64,000 nucleotides of DNA from Desulfitobacterium sp050251735 (GTDB lineage: Bacteria; Bacillota; Desulfitobacteriia; Desulfitobacteriales; Desulfitobacteriaceae), in the NCBI GenBank assembly GCA_050251735.1, contig JBFWMF010000001.1, positions 124,001 through 188,000 on the forward strand. The letters run 5' to 3'. Every line of letters starts with the position of its first letter. Position 1 is the stretch's first letter. The notes under the pieces were generated by a model that ran no database searches, had not been told where the DNA came from, and was given only the letters and a program-made list of their open reading frames with translations. This document shows, in pieces, positions 16,956 through 24,731 of the stretch. Made by a program: the position numbers and the translations under genes.

Positions 16956-16986
16956 AGCCTTCTGAGGGAAAATCCTTTAGGAGGCT
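16956..16986 (+). other. 14-bp imperfect hairpin between ymxH and pgeF
   Basis: AGCCTTCTGAGGGA (16956-16969) pairs with TCCTTTAGGAGGCT (16973-16986), three G-U pairs, 3-nt loop. Only a weak T/A stretch follows, so it may be a transcript-end or processing hairpin rather than a strong terminator. Confidence 0.5.
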
Positions 16987-17076
16987 TAAATCATGCCAAG
17001 AATAGGACTTTCGGGGAGTACATCCCTCAGGGACTTTATGGTATAGTTACAATAGGATGAATATGGGGGTAATCAA

Positions 17077-17895
17077 ATGACATGGAGTTGGCGTCAGGGA
17101 AAAGAACTAGTCTATCTTACTCTTCCCGTATGGGAAGCGGAGGGTATTCAGATTGGATTTTCTACACGCTGGGGAGGGGTTAGCTCATCTCCCTATGCGA
17201 CCTTGAACCTTGGACTCCATGTGGGGGATTCCCCAAACAAAGTGGAAATTAATCGCAAGTTATGGTTTGCTGAATGGAATGCTCTGCCAGGAGAGGTCGC
17301 TCTAGGGGAACAGATCCATGGAACAAAGATCCATCAAGTTACGGAAAGGGATGCCGGGCGAGGGAGTGATTCTCTTGACACCGTAATTACTGGTGTCGAT
17401 GGATTAATAACTGTGACCCATACTGCTCTTATGGCCTTCTTTGCGGATTGCGTCCCGGTGTTTTTCTATCATCCTCTTCTCCAAGCAGTAGGGGTTGCTC
17501 ATGCGGGCTGGAAAGGTACTTCTGGGAAGATTGTGAGTGAGATGTTAGAAATGTTTCGTCTACGAGGGGGTGACCCGGCAGAATGTTGGGCAGCGATCGG
17601 ACCGAGTATTGGGCCCTGCTGTTATGAGGTGGATGAACACGTTCGGATGGAGTTCGAGAAGAGCTTTTCAAAAACACCCTTTCTAAAACCGGGCCGACAA
17701 GGACATTCCCAGTTGGATTTGCAGGAGGCTAACGCGATGATCCTAAGGGAAGCGGGGATACCACCGGAAAAGATTTGGATTGCCCGGGAATGCACTGCCT
17801 GTCATACAGATTCCTTCTTTTCCCATCGCAGAGAGGGTCCAAAGACAGGAAGAATGGCGGGTTGGATTCGTCGTTTGCCAAAAAGGGAGGAGTAA
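17077..17895 (+). CDS. pgeF: PgeF/YfiH-family multicopper-like protein (YlmD)
   Basis: Member of the YfiH/YlmD (PgeF, 'laccase domain') family; members have been linked to peptidoglycan editing and to purine nucleoside phosphorolysis (known), so the in vivo role is open. The 272-residue protein shows GFSTRWGGVSSSPYATLNLG near residue 24, the metal-site signatures GEQIHG, FFADCVPV, VAHAGWKGT, AIGPSIGPCCYEV and the C-terminal CHTDSFFSHRREGPKTGRM. The ATG is followed two nt after its stop by the response regulator. Homologues lie in the ylm cluster of B. subtilis. Confidence 0.92.
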   Translation: MTWSWRQGKELVYLTLPVWEAEGIQIGFSTRWGGVSSSPYATLNLGLHVGDSPNKVEINRKLWFAEWNALPGEVALGEQIHGTKIHQVTERDAGRGSDSLDTVITGVDGLITVTHTALMAFFADCVPVFFYHPLLQAVGVAHAGWKGTSGKIVSEMLEMFRLRGGDPAECWAAIGPSIGPCCYEVDEHVRMEFEKSFSKTPFLKPGRQGHSQLDLQEANAMILREAGIPPEKIWIARECTACHTDSFFSHRREGPKTGRMAGWIRRLPKREE

Positions 17896-17897
17896 TC

Positions 17898-18581
17898 ATG
17901 GCCGTTATCTTGGTCGTTGATGATGATGAACTAATTCAAGAGTTGCTTAAGTTCAATCTAGAGAAGGAGGGCTATCAGGTACTGATGGCTTCCGACGGAT
18001 CTGAGGCTTTAAGTGTTGTAGAGGAAAAAGTTCCCGATCTTGTGATACTAGATATTATGTTACCTGGTATGAGCGGCCTTGAAGTATGCAACCAGCTGCG
18101 CAGGGTGCCAAAGCTTGCTGATCTACCGGTCATTATGCTTACCGCCAAGGGTGAGGAGATTGATAAAGTACTTGGGCTGGAGATCGGAGCAGATGACTAT
18201 CTTACGAAGCCCTTTAGTCCCAGAGAGCTGGTAGCAAGAATTCGGGCAAGGCTGCGACGCAATAAACCAAGTGAAGAGAAAACAGACATAGTTCGTCAGG
18301 ACCTGCGAATTGATCTAGAACGTTTCCGAGTGTCTGTACGAGGGGAATACATAGAACTGACCCCCAAGGAATTTGAACTTTTGCGTGTATTAGCCACTCA
18401 TCCTGGTAAGGTATATACCCGAGATGAACTTTTAGAACGAATTTGGGGCTATGAATATGCGGGAGATACACGAACTGTGGATGTTCATGTGAGACATCTC
18501 CGCCAAAAAATCGAGAAAGACCCTTCCGATCCCGAATATATCGAAACACTGCGGGGTATAGGATATCGGTTGAAAGGTTAG
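17898..18581 (+). CDS. OmpR/PhoB-family response regulator
   Basis: DNA-binding response regulator of 227 residues. The start is the ATG at 17898 with GGAGGAG upstream; the longer frame runs into pgeF. The receiver domain has the acidic triad (VDDDE at 7-11, the phosphoacceptor in LVILDIMLPGMSG near 54, and LTAK with KPF) and the C-terminal winged helix shows LTPKEFELLRVLATHPGKVYTR, RTVDVHVRHLRQKIE and IRGIGYRL-type ending. It precedes its histidine kinase by 3 nt. PhoP, ResD and WalR are all similar at this level; the regulon cannot be told from the sequence. Confidence 0.93.
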   Translation: MAVILVVDDDELIQELLKFNLEKEGYQVLMASDGSEALSVVEEKVPDLVILDIMLPGMSGLEVCNQLRRVPKLADLPVIMLTAKGEEIDKVLGLEIGADDYLTKPFSPRELVARIRARLRRNKPSEEKTDIVRQDLRIDLERFRVSVRGEYIELTPKEFELLRVLATHPGKVYTRDELLERIWGYEYAGDTRTVDVHVRHLRQKIEKDPSDPEYIETLRGIGYRLKG

Positions 18582-18584
18582 ATT

Positions 18585-19988
18585 ATGAGAATTAAATGGC
18601 TCATTATTGCAATCTATCTCTTGGTCTCAGGTCTTTCACTTCTGCTTTTCTGGTTGGGGGCTCAAGCTCAAACAGGGATTAGTATGGAGATAGATCTCAT
18701 GGCACTTGCCCTTGCTATACTTCTACCAGGTGGGATTGTTTACTTCTTTGCTGAACGGCTCGGGGAACGGATAGAAAGGATTTATAGTGCTGTTAGAGGG
18801 ATTGCGCAGGAACAGTCTCTACCCACGAATTTACCGGAGTTTACTTATGAATTGGGAAGCCTGTCCAGTGAGGTGGCTGAGCTTGGGCAGAGACTCAAGG
18901 CCAGTATGTCGACTAACCGTCAAGAATCACAAAAGATCCAAGCGATTCTTGCGGGAATGCAAGAAGGGGTCATTTCCCTAGACCATGTGGGACGAATCGT
19001 CCTTCTGAATCGCGCTGCAGAGAAGCTTTTTGGTAAAAAGCAGGAAGCGGTAAGGAATAGATACCTTACAGAATTAAGTGGGTTTGAAGAGTTGGAAGAG
19101 CTCATCTCCACGGCTTTAGAGAAAAGTCTCCCCGGACAAACCGAGCTTCTTATGCGTTCCAAAATGATGATTCGCCTTCAGGTCAGTCCGATTTTAGGAG
19201 AGAAGGATCGTTCCCAGGGAGCGGTTATCGTCTGCTATGATATCACAGAGCTTCGTCGTTTAGAGCAGTTGCGGACAGAGTTTGTCGGCAATGTATCTCA
19301 TGAACTGAGAACACCTCTGACTTCGATCAAGGGATTTGTGGAGACCCTTATGGATGGGGCGGCAGAGGACCCCGACTTGCGGGAGCGCTTTCTTAATATT
19401 ATTCATAAAGAGACTCTACGCCTACAACGTTTAGTGGATGAATTGCTAACCCTATCGCGGATTGAAAACCAACGCCCAGATGTCAGCGACGGCAGAAGTA
19501 GGATTCAAGAGGCCTATGAAAAGATTAAACCGGTGATTGAGCCCTATGCAGAAGCCAAAAGTATCGAACTAGAAGTCATCATTCCTAATAAGTTACCGGA
19601 AGTGGCTATGGGAATTGATTTGTTGAGTCAAGTCCTTCTCAATTTGATGGAGAATGCTATAAAGTACACTGCAAAAGGTAAAGTGTGGCTACAAGCGTCT
19701 TATGGGAACCGATCCATTCGTTTAGAATTTGGTGATACAGGCTGTGGTATTCCTCAAGAAGATCTCCCCCGCGTCTTTGAGCGTTTCTATCGTGTGGACA
19801 AGGCTCGCTCTCGTGAACAAGGAGGGACAGGGCTGGGATTAAGTATTGTTAAGCATATTGTCGAAGGAGCTGGAGGGAAGATTTGGGTGACATCGAGGTT
19901 GGGTTCGGGATCCGTCTTCATCTGCGAATTACCGACTATAAATGGAGGGATAACATATGAAGAGGGACCCAAGGACAACAATCTATAG
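18585..19988 (+). CDS. membrane histidine kinase with PAS domain
   Basis: Sensor kinase of the PhoR/WalK type, 467 residues. Two hydrophobic segments (about 4-24 and 37-55) enclose a very short extracytoplasmic loop, followed by a HAMP-like coiled linker, a PAS domain (AILAGMQEGVISLDHVGRIV, near residue 125), the H-box NVSHELRTPLTSIKGF near 238, and the ATPase boxes NLMENAIKYT, DTGCGIPQED and GGTGLGLSIVKHI. The minimal outside loop suggests sensing in the membrane or through the PAS domain. Its 3' end overlaps the HlyD-like gene by 32 nt, so the three genes appear co-expressed. Confidence 0.93.
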   Translation: MRIKWLIIAIYLLVSGLSLLLFWLGAQAQTGISMEIDLMALALAILLPGGIVYFFAERLGERIERIYSAVRGIAQEQSLPTNLPEFTYELGSLSSEVAELGQRLKASMSTNRQESQKIQAILAGMQEGVISLDHVGRIVLLNRAAEKLFGKKQEAVRNRYLTELSGFEELEELISTALEKSLPGQTELLMRSKMMIRLQVSPILGEKDRSQGAVIVCYDITELRRLEQLRTEFVGNVSHELRTPLTSIKGFVETLMDGAAEDPDLRERFLNIIHKETLRLQRLVDELLTLSRIENQRPDVSDGRSRIQEAYEKIKPVIEPYAEAKSIELEVIIPNKLPEVAMGIDLLSQVLLNLMENAIKYTAKGKVWLQASYGNRSIRLEFGDTGCGIPQEDLPRVFERFYRVDKARSREQGGTGLGLSIVKHIVEGAGGKIWVTSRLGSGSVFICELPTINGGITYEEGPKDNNL

Positions 19989-21006
19989 AATGATGCGAGT
20001 TGTTGGGGTGGGGGCTCTTCTACTGCTCCTTATCGGTTCGTTGGGCTGGGTTTACCGTTCGAATTTCTTAACAGGCTCTCTCAAGGTGGAATTGGCGAAG
20101 CAAGGAGATATTAAACACCAGCAGATAGTCTCCGTGGTATTTGCCAGTGAAGAAGCTCTGCTCAAGGCGCCTGCTGCAGGAACACCAAAGTTTTTGGTTC
20201 AAGAGGGAGAACGAATCCGCAAAGGAGACCCTGTCGCAACGGTTCAATCGGGAGGAGTTGTCCTTGGACAGGATAACGTAGCCTACTCGAATACCCTAGT
20301 TGCACCGATTGGTGGACTTGTATTTTCTGCAACAGATGGTCTGGAAACGTTTTTGACTCCTGAGCATCTTCTTTCCATGGATGTCAGCAAAATTCTTCAA
20401 CAGACGGTTGCCGGTAGCGCTGAATCCGGTGCAGAGGCCACAGTACCTCAGAGCAATCCGAGCAATAGAGAAGCTCAAGCTTCTCAGACTAGTCAGGATA
20501 CTCAGACGGTGCAAAGTTCAGGGGTCAGCGTGGCTAGCGGCAAGGTTATCGGTAAGATCGTCAATAATCTTCTGCCTACGGTGGCTGTAATCAAGGTGGA
20601 TACTCAGGGGTATGAGGTGGGTAAGAATGTAAAGGTGCTTATCAACGATCAGAGCTTCACTGCTAAAATCATGCGCCTTCTTGATGATCCCCAGGGGTTG
20701 GTGGTTCAATTCAACCAATATATCGATGGGACAAGCCGGCAAAGATTTCAGGAGATTGCCCTGGTTGTGAAGCCTACCGTTAGCGGAATTTTGATTCCCA
20801 AAAGTAGCCTTTGGATTAAGGGGGAAGAACAGGGAGTTTATGTAGTCCAGGAAAGTGCTATTCAATACCGCAAGGTAAAAATACTGGATGAAAATGACGA
20901 ATTCGTCTGTGTTGAGAATTTACCCCATGGTATTCCTGTCATTATCAATCCCCGTGCGAGTCTGGATGGTCTTACTATCAATATAAAAAATGTCACACAA
21001 TTATAA
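19957..21006 (+). CDS. HlyD-like membrane-anchored protein
   Basis: A 349-residue protein with one N-terminal membrane helix (VVGVGALLLLLIGSLGWVY, residues 14-32) and a large outer domain. Biotinyl/lipoyl-like beta strands typical of HlyD adaptors are suggested by LKAPAAGTPKFLVQEGERIRKGDPVA near residue 68, but the coiled-coil hairpin is short and replaced by a Ser/Gln/Thr-rich linker near 155-190. It starts inside the kinase gene, so the pair is probably translationally coupled. No exporter subunit lies nearby, so it may be an envelope or division-linked accessory rather than a classical efflux adaptor. Role not assigned. Confidence 0.75.
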   Translation: MKRDPRTTIYRMMRVVGVGALLLLLIGSLGWVYRSNFLTGSLKVELAKQGDIKHQQIVSVVFASEEALLKAPAAGTPKFLVQEGERIRKGDPVATVQSGGVVLGQDNVAYSNTLVAPIGGLVFSATDGLETFLTPEHLLSMDVSKILQQTVAGSAESGAEATVPQSNPSNREAQASQTSQDTQTVQSSGVSVASGKVIGKIVNNLLPTVAVIKVDTQGYEVGKNVKVLINDQSFTAKIMRLLDDPQGLVVQFNQYIDGTSRQRFQEIALVVKPTVSGILIPKSSLWIKGEEQGVYVVQESAIQYRKVKILDENDEFVCVENLPHGIPVIINPRASLDGLTINIKNVTQL

Positions 21007-21066
21007 ACTGTGGTCTAGAAGTAGCAGGAAATAGGCATTCTTTGTAGAATTGAATCAAAATGGACG

Positions 21067-21762
21067 GTGTTTGAATTGGATATAAATGGAAATATTTCAG
21101 ATATCCGTCAGAGGATGAATCAGGCGGCTGCTATGAGTGGTCGCAACCCTTCCGAAATTAAGCTTCTGGCAGTGAGCAAGACTATGAGTGCTGATGTGGT
21201 TCGCTGTGCTTATGAAGCAGGACAACGTGCCTTTGCTGAAAATAAGGTTCAGGAATGGCAAGAGAAGGTGGATCATCTCCCTGAGGATTGTGAATGGCAT
21301 CTGGTTGGTCGTTTGCAAACCAATAAGGTAAAGTATTTAGATACTAGGATTACTCTTATTCATTCCCTTGATAGGATAAGCTTGCTTGAAGCATTGGAAC
21401 ATCACGGTGCACAGCGGCAGATGATTTGGCCAACCCTGGTCCAGGTTAATATCGCTCGCGATCCTCAAAAAGCAGGATTATTAGACGGGGAAGTGGAAGA
21501 TTTTCTGTCGGAAGTGGCTCGTTGCGAACATGTCCGGGTCCATGGCCTGATGACTATAGGGGCATTAGGTGCTTCTCAGGAAGAGACACAAGGTTATTTT
21601 CGTCAACTGCGTTTGCTGAAGGAGCGACTTCAGGTGAAGACTATACCGCATGTCGCCCTCAAGGAACTTTCTATGGGGATGAGCCATGATTTTGAGTGGG
21701 CAATTCAAGAGGGTGCCACGATGATCCGAGTTGGCAGACAGATATTTGGTGAACGCTCTTAA
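21067..21762 (+). CDS. yggS: pyridoxal-phosphate homeostasis protein YggS/YlmE
   Basis: Small PLP-binding barrel protein involved in vitamin B6 and amino acid homeostasis, 231 codons before the stop with a GTG start (21067). The PLP-lysine motif LLAVSKTMSADVV is near residue 34, with the family sequences RAFAENKVQEW, WHLVGRLQTNKVKY, and MTIGALGAS; the phosphate-binding end is LSMGMSHDFEWAIQEGATMIRVG. The Shine-Dalgarno site is weak. It is the ylmE member of the cluster, separated from ylmD by the two-component/HlyD genes. Confidence 0.94.
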   Translation: MFELDINGNISDIRQRMNQAAAMSGRNPSEIKLLAVSKTMSADVVRCAYEAGQRAFAENKVQEWQEKVDHLPEDCEWHLVGRLQTNKVKYLDTRITLIHSLDRISLLEALEHHGAQRQMIWPTLVQVNIARDPQKAGLLDGEVEDFLSEVARCEHVRVHGLMTIGALGASQEETQGYFRQLRLLKERLQVKTIPHVALKELSMGMSHDFEWAIQEGATMIRVGRQIFGERS

Positions 21763-21829
21763 GGGACAAGGTTTGTTAACTAGATTCACATAGAAGTATT
21801 CATTTATTGATTTTAAGGAGGTTGCTAAA

Positions 21830-22279
21830 ATGGCAAAATTGTTAGACAAAGTGATTGGAATTATGGGTTTTGCTGATGAAGACTTTGAAGACGATTATTT
21901 TGAAGAAGATGAGCAAGAAGAGGTTGTCCGAGAAGAAACAAGGGCAACGAACAATCGCAAGGGGGCACAAGTGGTAAGTATCCATACCCAAAAGCAGGTT
22001 AAAGTCGTTGTACTCGAACCCCAAGCTTTTGAAGATTCCCAGAACATTGCTGATCAGCTAAAAAATCGCCGTCCGGTGATTGTGAACCTGGAAAATGCAG
22101 ATCGTAATTTGGCAAAAAGAATTGTCGACTTTGTGAGTGGGACGACCTATGCCTTGGGTGGAAACATGCAAAAGGTTGGCAATGGCATTTTTCTTTTTGT
22201 TCCCAATAATGTGGATATTTCCGGGGAAATGAAGGATGATTTTAAGGAAAAAGGATTTTTCTGGTCTTTAAGTAAATAA
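21830..22279 (+). CDS. sepF: cell division protein SepF
   Basis: SepF assembles on FtsZ and tethers the ring to the membrane. The 149-residue protein has an N-terminal amphipathic helix (MAKLLDKVIGIMGFAD) that would bind the membrane, an acidic linker, and the SepF core: VVVLEPQAFEDSQNIADQLKNRRPVIVNLE and AKRIVDFVSGTTYALGGNMQKVGNGIFLFVP. AAGGAGG is well placed. No ftsA is seen in the window, and SepF can serve the tethering role (known in other bacteria). Confidence 0.95.
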   Translation: MAKLLDKVIGIMGFADEDFEDDYFEEDEQEEVVREETRATNNRKGAQVVSIHTQKQVKVVVLEPQAFEDSQNIADQLKNRRPVIVNLENADRNLAKRIVDFVSGTTYALGGNMQKVGNGIFLFVPNNVDISGEMKDDFKEKGFFWSLSK

Positions 22280-22282
22280 GGA

Positions 22283-22570
22283 GTGATTAATATACTATTC
22301 GTTTATCAAGTAGTTCACACCGTCATCACGATCCTTATGTGGGCTATCATTGCGCGGGCCTTGCTCTCTTGGTTTCCCAACGTACCATATAATAGTTTGG
22401 TACGGGCACTTTATGAAATTACAGATCCTCTGCTGAAGCCCTTTCAGCGTTTTCAGTTTGGGGGACCTGGATTTGGCATCGATATTTCGCCGATTCTCGC
22501 CTATTTTACGCTTATGATTATTAAGACGGCTGTTTTGCCCGGTTTATTACGTCTTTTGCTTTCCTTTTAG
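22283..22570 (+). CDS. yggT: YggT-family membrane protein (YlmG)
   Basis: A 95-residue protein with two YggT-type membrane helices around VVHTVITILMWAIIARALLSWFP and PILAYFTLMIIKTAVLPGLLRLL, and between them the family loop LYEITDPLLKPFQRF. YggT/YlmG proteins belong to the division gene cluster, with a poorly known role in FtsZ/nucleoid or membrane organisation. The only standard start is GTG 22283, but it overlaps the AAGGAG Shine-Dalgarno; the ATA at 22292 would be at the ideal distance, so the start is uncertain by three codons. Confidence 0.9.
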   Translation: MINILFVYQVVHTVITILMWAIIARALLSWFPNVPYNSLVRALYEITDPLLKPFQRFQFGGPGFGIDISPILAYFTLMIIKTAVLPGLLRLLLSF

Positions 22571-22579
22571 AGGCACATT

Positions 22580-23377
22580 ATGAACCATCGTATGGATCGC
22601 ACTAGCTTGAATTTCTGGTCTGATAAAGAGTTGAAGCTTGAAGGAGCACATCTCTTGGATTTGTGCGAGGATGCCCTCAACACCTCAAGGCCGGTTTGGA
22701 CTCCCTTTTTAAGCCAAGCCTTAGGGAACTGGTTTGAAGGGATTCTGCGACGGGAAGGTCTCGTTTTTCGAGCCGAGGGCGGACTGCCTGACGCGGAAAG
22801 AGCCCGGTTTTTGATAGGTGACGATAATCGTATGCTCGATAATGTCGCCAGTGAGGTTAAGGTTTTAAGAGCAAAGACCCTTGATCCCCATGGGATGATG
22901 GAACATCGTCAGATTTTGGGTTCTCTGATGGGCATGGGATTAAAACGAGAAGTGATTGGGGATATTCGCGTCGGTCAACACTGCGCTTTTGTAGCAGTAG
23001 CCCATGGTATAGCTGATGTTCTGCTCAGCCAATGGGATAAAGCCGGACGGGAACGGATCCAAGTAGAGCTTGTCGAAGGAGATCAGGAGATTCCAGCTGA
23101 ACAGGGAGAAGAGCGGCGCATTACCGTAGCATCATCAAGGATAGACGCAGTTGCTTCCAGTAGTTTTAATGTCTCCCGCTCTATCTTCCAAGAGCTCATT
23201 AAACAGGGGAAGGTAAAGCGTAACGATCTAGTAGTTTCCAAAACAGATCTAGAGGTTAAGCAGGGAGATATTCTATCCTGTCGGGGCTACGGTCGAGTTC
23301 GTTTAGTAGAATCGATGGAGACTCGCAAGGGGAGAATTGCTTGGAACATCATTCGATATATACCTCGGAAGACATAA
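22580..23377 (+). CDS. ylmH: YlmH S4-domain RNA-binding protein
   Basis: A 265-residue protein of the YlmH family. YlmH binds stalled 50S-nascent chain complexes in B. subtilis and takes part in the ribosome-associated quality control pathway (known); rqcH, encoded at 53.2 kb, belongs to the same pathway. The C-terminal S4 domain is clear: RIDAVASSSFNVSRSIFQELIKQGKVKRNDLVV...GDILSCRGYGRVRLV. The N-terminal domain has LGSLMGMGLKREVIGDI. ATG start 9 nt after yggT. Confidence 0.9.
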   Translation: MNHRMDRTSLNFWSDKELKLEGAHLLDLCEDALNTSRPVWTPFLSQALGNWFEGILRREGLVFRAEGGLPDAERARFLIGDDNRMLDNVASEVKVLRAKTLDPHGMMEHRQILGSLMGMGLKREVIGDIRVGQHCAFVAVAHGIADVLLSQWDKAGRERIQVELVEGDQEIPAEQGEERRITVASSRIDAVASSSFNVSRSIFQELIKQGKVKRNDLVVSKTDLEVKQGDILSCRGYGRVRLVESMETRKGRIAWNIIRYIPRKT

Positions 23378-23391
23378 GAGGGGGATGAATT

Positions 23392-23850
23392 ATGGCATTA
23401 ACTCCTATCGATATTCAAAATAAAGAGTTCCGCAAAGGGGTCCGAGGTTATCATACGGAAGAAGTGGAGAAGTTTCTGGAAAGCGTCAGCAAGGAATTTG
23501 AGGTTGTTTACGCCGAGAATTTTGAACTGAAGGATAAGGTCCAACGTTTGGATGCGGAGCTAAGGCAATACAAGCAATTAGAATCCACCTTGCAGCAAAC
23601 GATGGTGCTAGCTCAGCAAACTGCTGATGAAGTCAAACAAGCTGCTCGTCATGAGGCTGAACTTATTCTCAAGGAAGTTGAACAAGAGAAAGTAAGACGA
23701 ATAACCGAAGCTCAGAATAAGCTGCAATATGTTAATGATGAAATAGAAGAATTGCAAAAACGCCGGGAAATGATTCGTACTCAACTAAAATCCTTTTTGC
23801 TTGCCCAATTGGATTTGGCGGAAGCCTTTGAAAAGGATCGTGTTTCCTAA
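23392..23850 (+). CDS. divIVA: cell division/polarity protein DivIVA
   Basis: Coiled-coil membrane-curvature sensor for septum and pole placement. The N-terminal lipid-binding domain is TPIDIQNKEFRKGVRGYHTEEVEKFL, with the FRKG and GY signatures. Long heptad-repeat coiled coils follow (about residues 35-75 and 95-140). The product is 152 residues, on the short side for the family but complete. GAGGGGG-type site precedes the ATG. It closes the ylm cluster. Confidence 0.93.
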   Translation: MALTPIDIQNKEFRKGVRGYHTEEVEKFLESVSKEFEVVYAENFELKDKVQRLDAELRQYKQLESTLQQTMVLAQQTADEVKQAARHEAELILKEVEQEKVRRITEAQNKLQYVNDEIEELQKRREMIRTQLKSFLLAQLDLAEAFEKDRVS

Positions 23851-23888
23851 ACTATCGTGGTTCCTTAACAATCCTGTCTCATGAATGC

Positions 23889-23918
23889 TTGCACTACCAT
23901 AAGAGATTGTGATAAAAT
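23889..23918 (+). promoter_or_regulatory. candidate sigma-A promoter
   Basis: TTGCAC at 23889-23894 and TAAAAT at 23913-23918, spacer 18 bp, 38 nt upstream of the ATG at 23956. The boxes match the consensus at 4-5 positions each. Confidence 0.45.
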
Positions 23919-23955
23919 AAAATCTAGACATTTTTAAAGGGGAAGAAGATTTCTT

Positions 23956-24423
23956 ATGAAGAGCATTTTGTTTTCGGAGCTTGACTCCGACTTTCTTGTG
24001 CAAGGTTTAGGAATGCATAAGGAGGAACAAGGTTTTTTCACAGGGAAGATTGGGCGCCACGAAACAGAGCTGACCTCTTCGCCTGACACTCTGAAGGATA
24101 TTGAAGAAGCTCAAGTCATTTATATTGGCAAGGCAGAGCCTGGTCCTTATCGTGAGGGCGATATCTTGATGGCTGGCAGTGATGATCTTTTGGATCGTGC
24201 TTTCCGTGCTTTAGATGAAATGGAGCAACGGGGTGTGGTGGTGGGCTTATCGACTGAGCCGGATTCTTATCCTATGACCTTAAAACGCGAGGATCTTAAT
24301 CAATTCACCATCGTGTGGAAAGATAAAAAGACCCCCTATCTCTGCTTGTTTATGGGGGAACCAGTTAATCTTGAAGGCCAAGCCAAGCTGGTTACGATTG
24401 TTCGCAAGGTGTTGAATGACTAA
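23956..24423 (+). CDS. unrecognised 155-residue protein between divIVA and ileS
   Basis: I do not recognise this protein. It is soluble and acidic, with no signal peptide or membrane segment, and begins MKSILFSELDSDFLVQGLGM. The middle part DILMAGSDDLLDRAFRALDEMEQRGVVVGLS and the final LEGQAKLVTIVRKVLND suggest an alpha/beta fold. Codon usage resembles that of its neighbours, so it is not an obvious import. It sits between divIVA and the ileS T-box and has its own candidate promoter, so a monocistronic transcript is possible. No function is suggested by the sequence. Confidence 0.75.
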   Translation: MKSILFSELDSDFLVQGLGMHKEEQGFFTGKIGRHETELTSSPDTLKDIEEAQVIYIGKAEPGPYREGDILMAGSDDLLDRAFRALDEMEQRGVVVGLSTEPDSYPMTLKREDLNQFTIVWKDKKTPYLCLFMGEPVNLEGQAKLVTIVRKVLND

Positions 24424-24469
24424 ACCTCACTAGGTATGGGTATTATTATTGGTATCATAAAGTTCTAAA

Positions 24470-24710
24470 TAATTAAGTGCGTTGAAAAGGACTGTCCTTG
24501 AATGGAGCCTCTATAGCGAGCAGGAGATGGTGAAAGCCTGTGAGGTGAACCAAGGAGTATCCCCTTTGAGTGAAGTGCTGAAACTTTGAGTAAGCCTTCC
24601 GCCTCGTCCCCGTTAAAGGACTCCGAGTGGCCGGGACAACCGGCAACAAGGGTGGTACCGCGAGTAATATCCCGTCCCTTTATAGGGGATCGGGATTTTT
24701 TTATTTTAAC
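24470..24710 (+). promoter_or_regulatory. T-box riboswitch of ileS (isoleucine)
   Basis: The T-box consensus AAGGGTGGTACCGCG lies at 24648-24662, followed by a strong terminator (24669-24706). The upstream stem I region includes GGAGTATCC, with an ATC isoleucine codon at 24559-24561 in the likely specifier position, matching the gene it controls. Uncharged tRNA-Ile should favour the antiterminator and expression of ileS (known mechanism). Confidence 0.92.
24669..24706 (+). terminator. T-box transcription terminator
   Basis: ATCCCG and CCC in the left arm pair with GGGG and CGGGAT in the right arm around the loop TTATA, then a run of T residues. The left side competes with the T-box antiterminator. 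Confidence 0.88.
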
Positions 24711-24731
24711 TCATCACAGGAGGAATCTATT

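Noticed and set aside
24627..24731. Upstream start of ileS
   Set aside because: These codons overlap the T-box sequence and terminator; the ATG at 24732 has AGGAGG.
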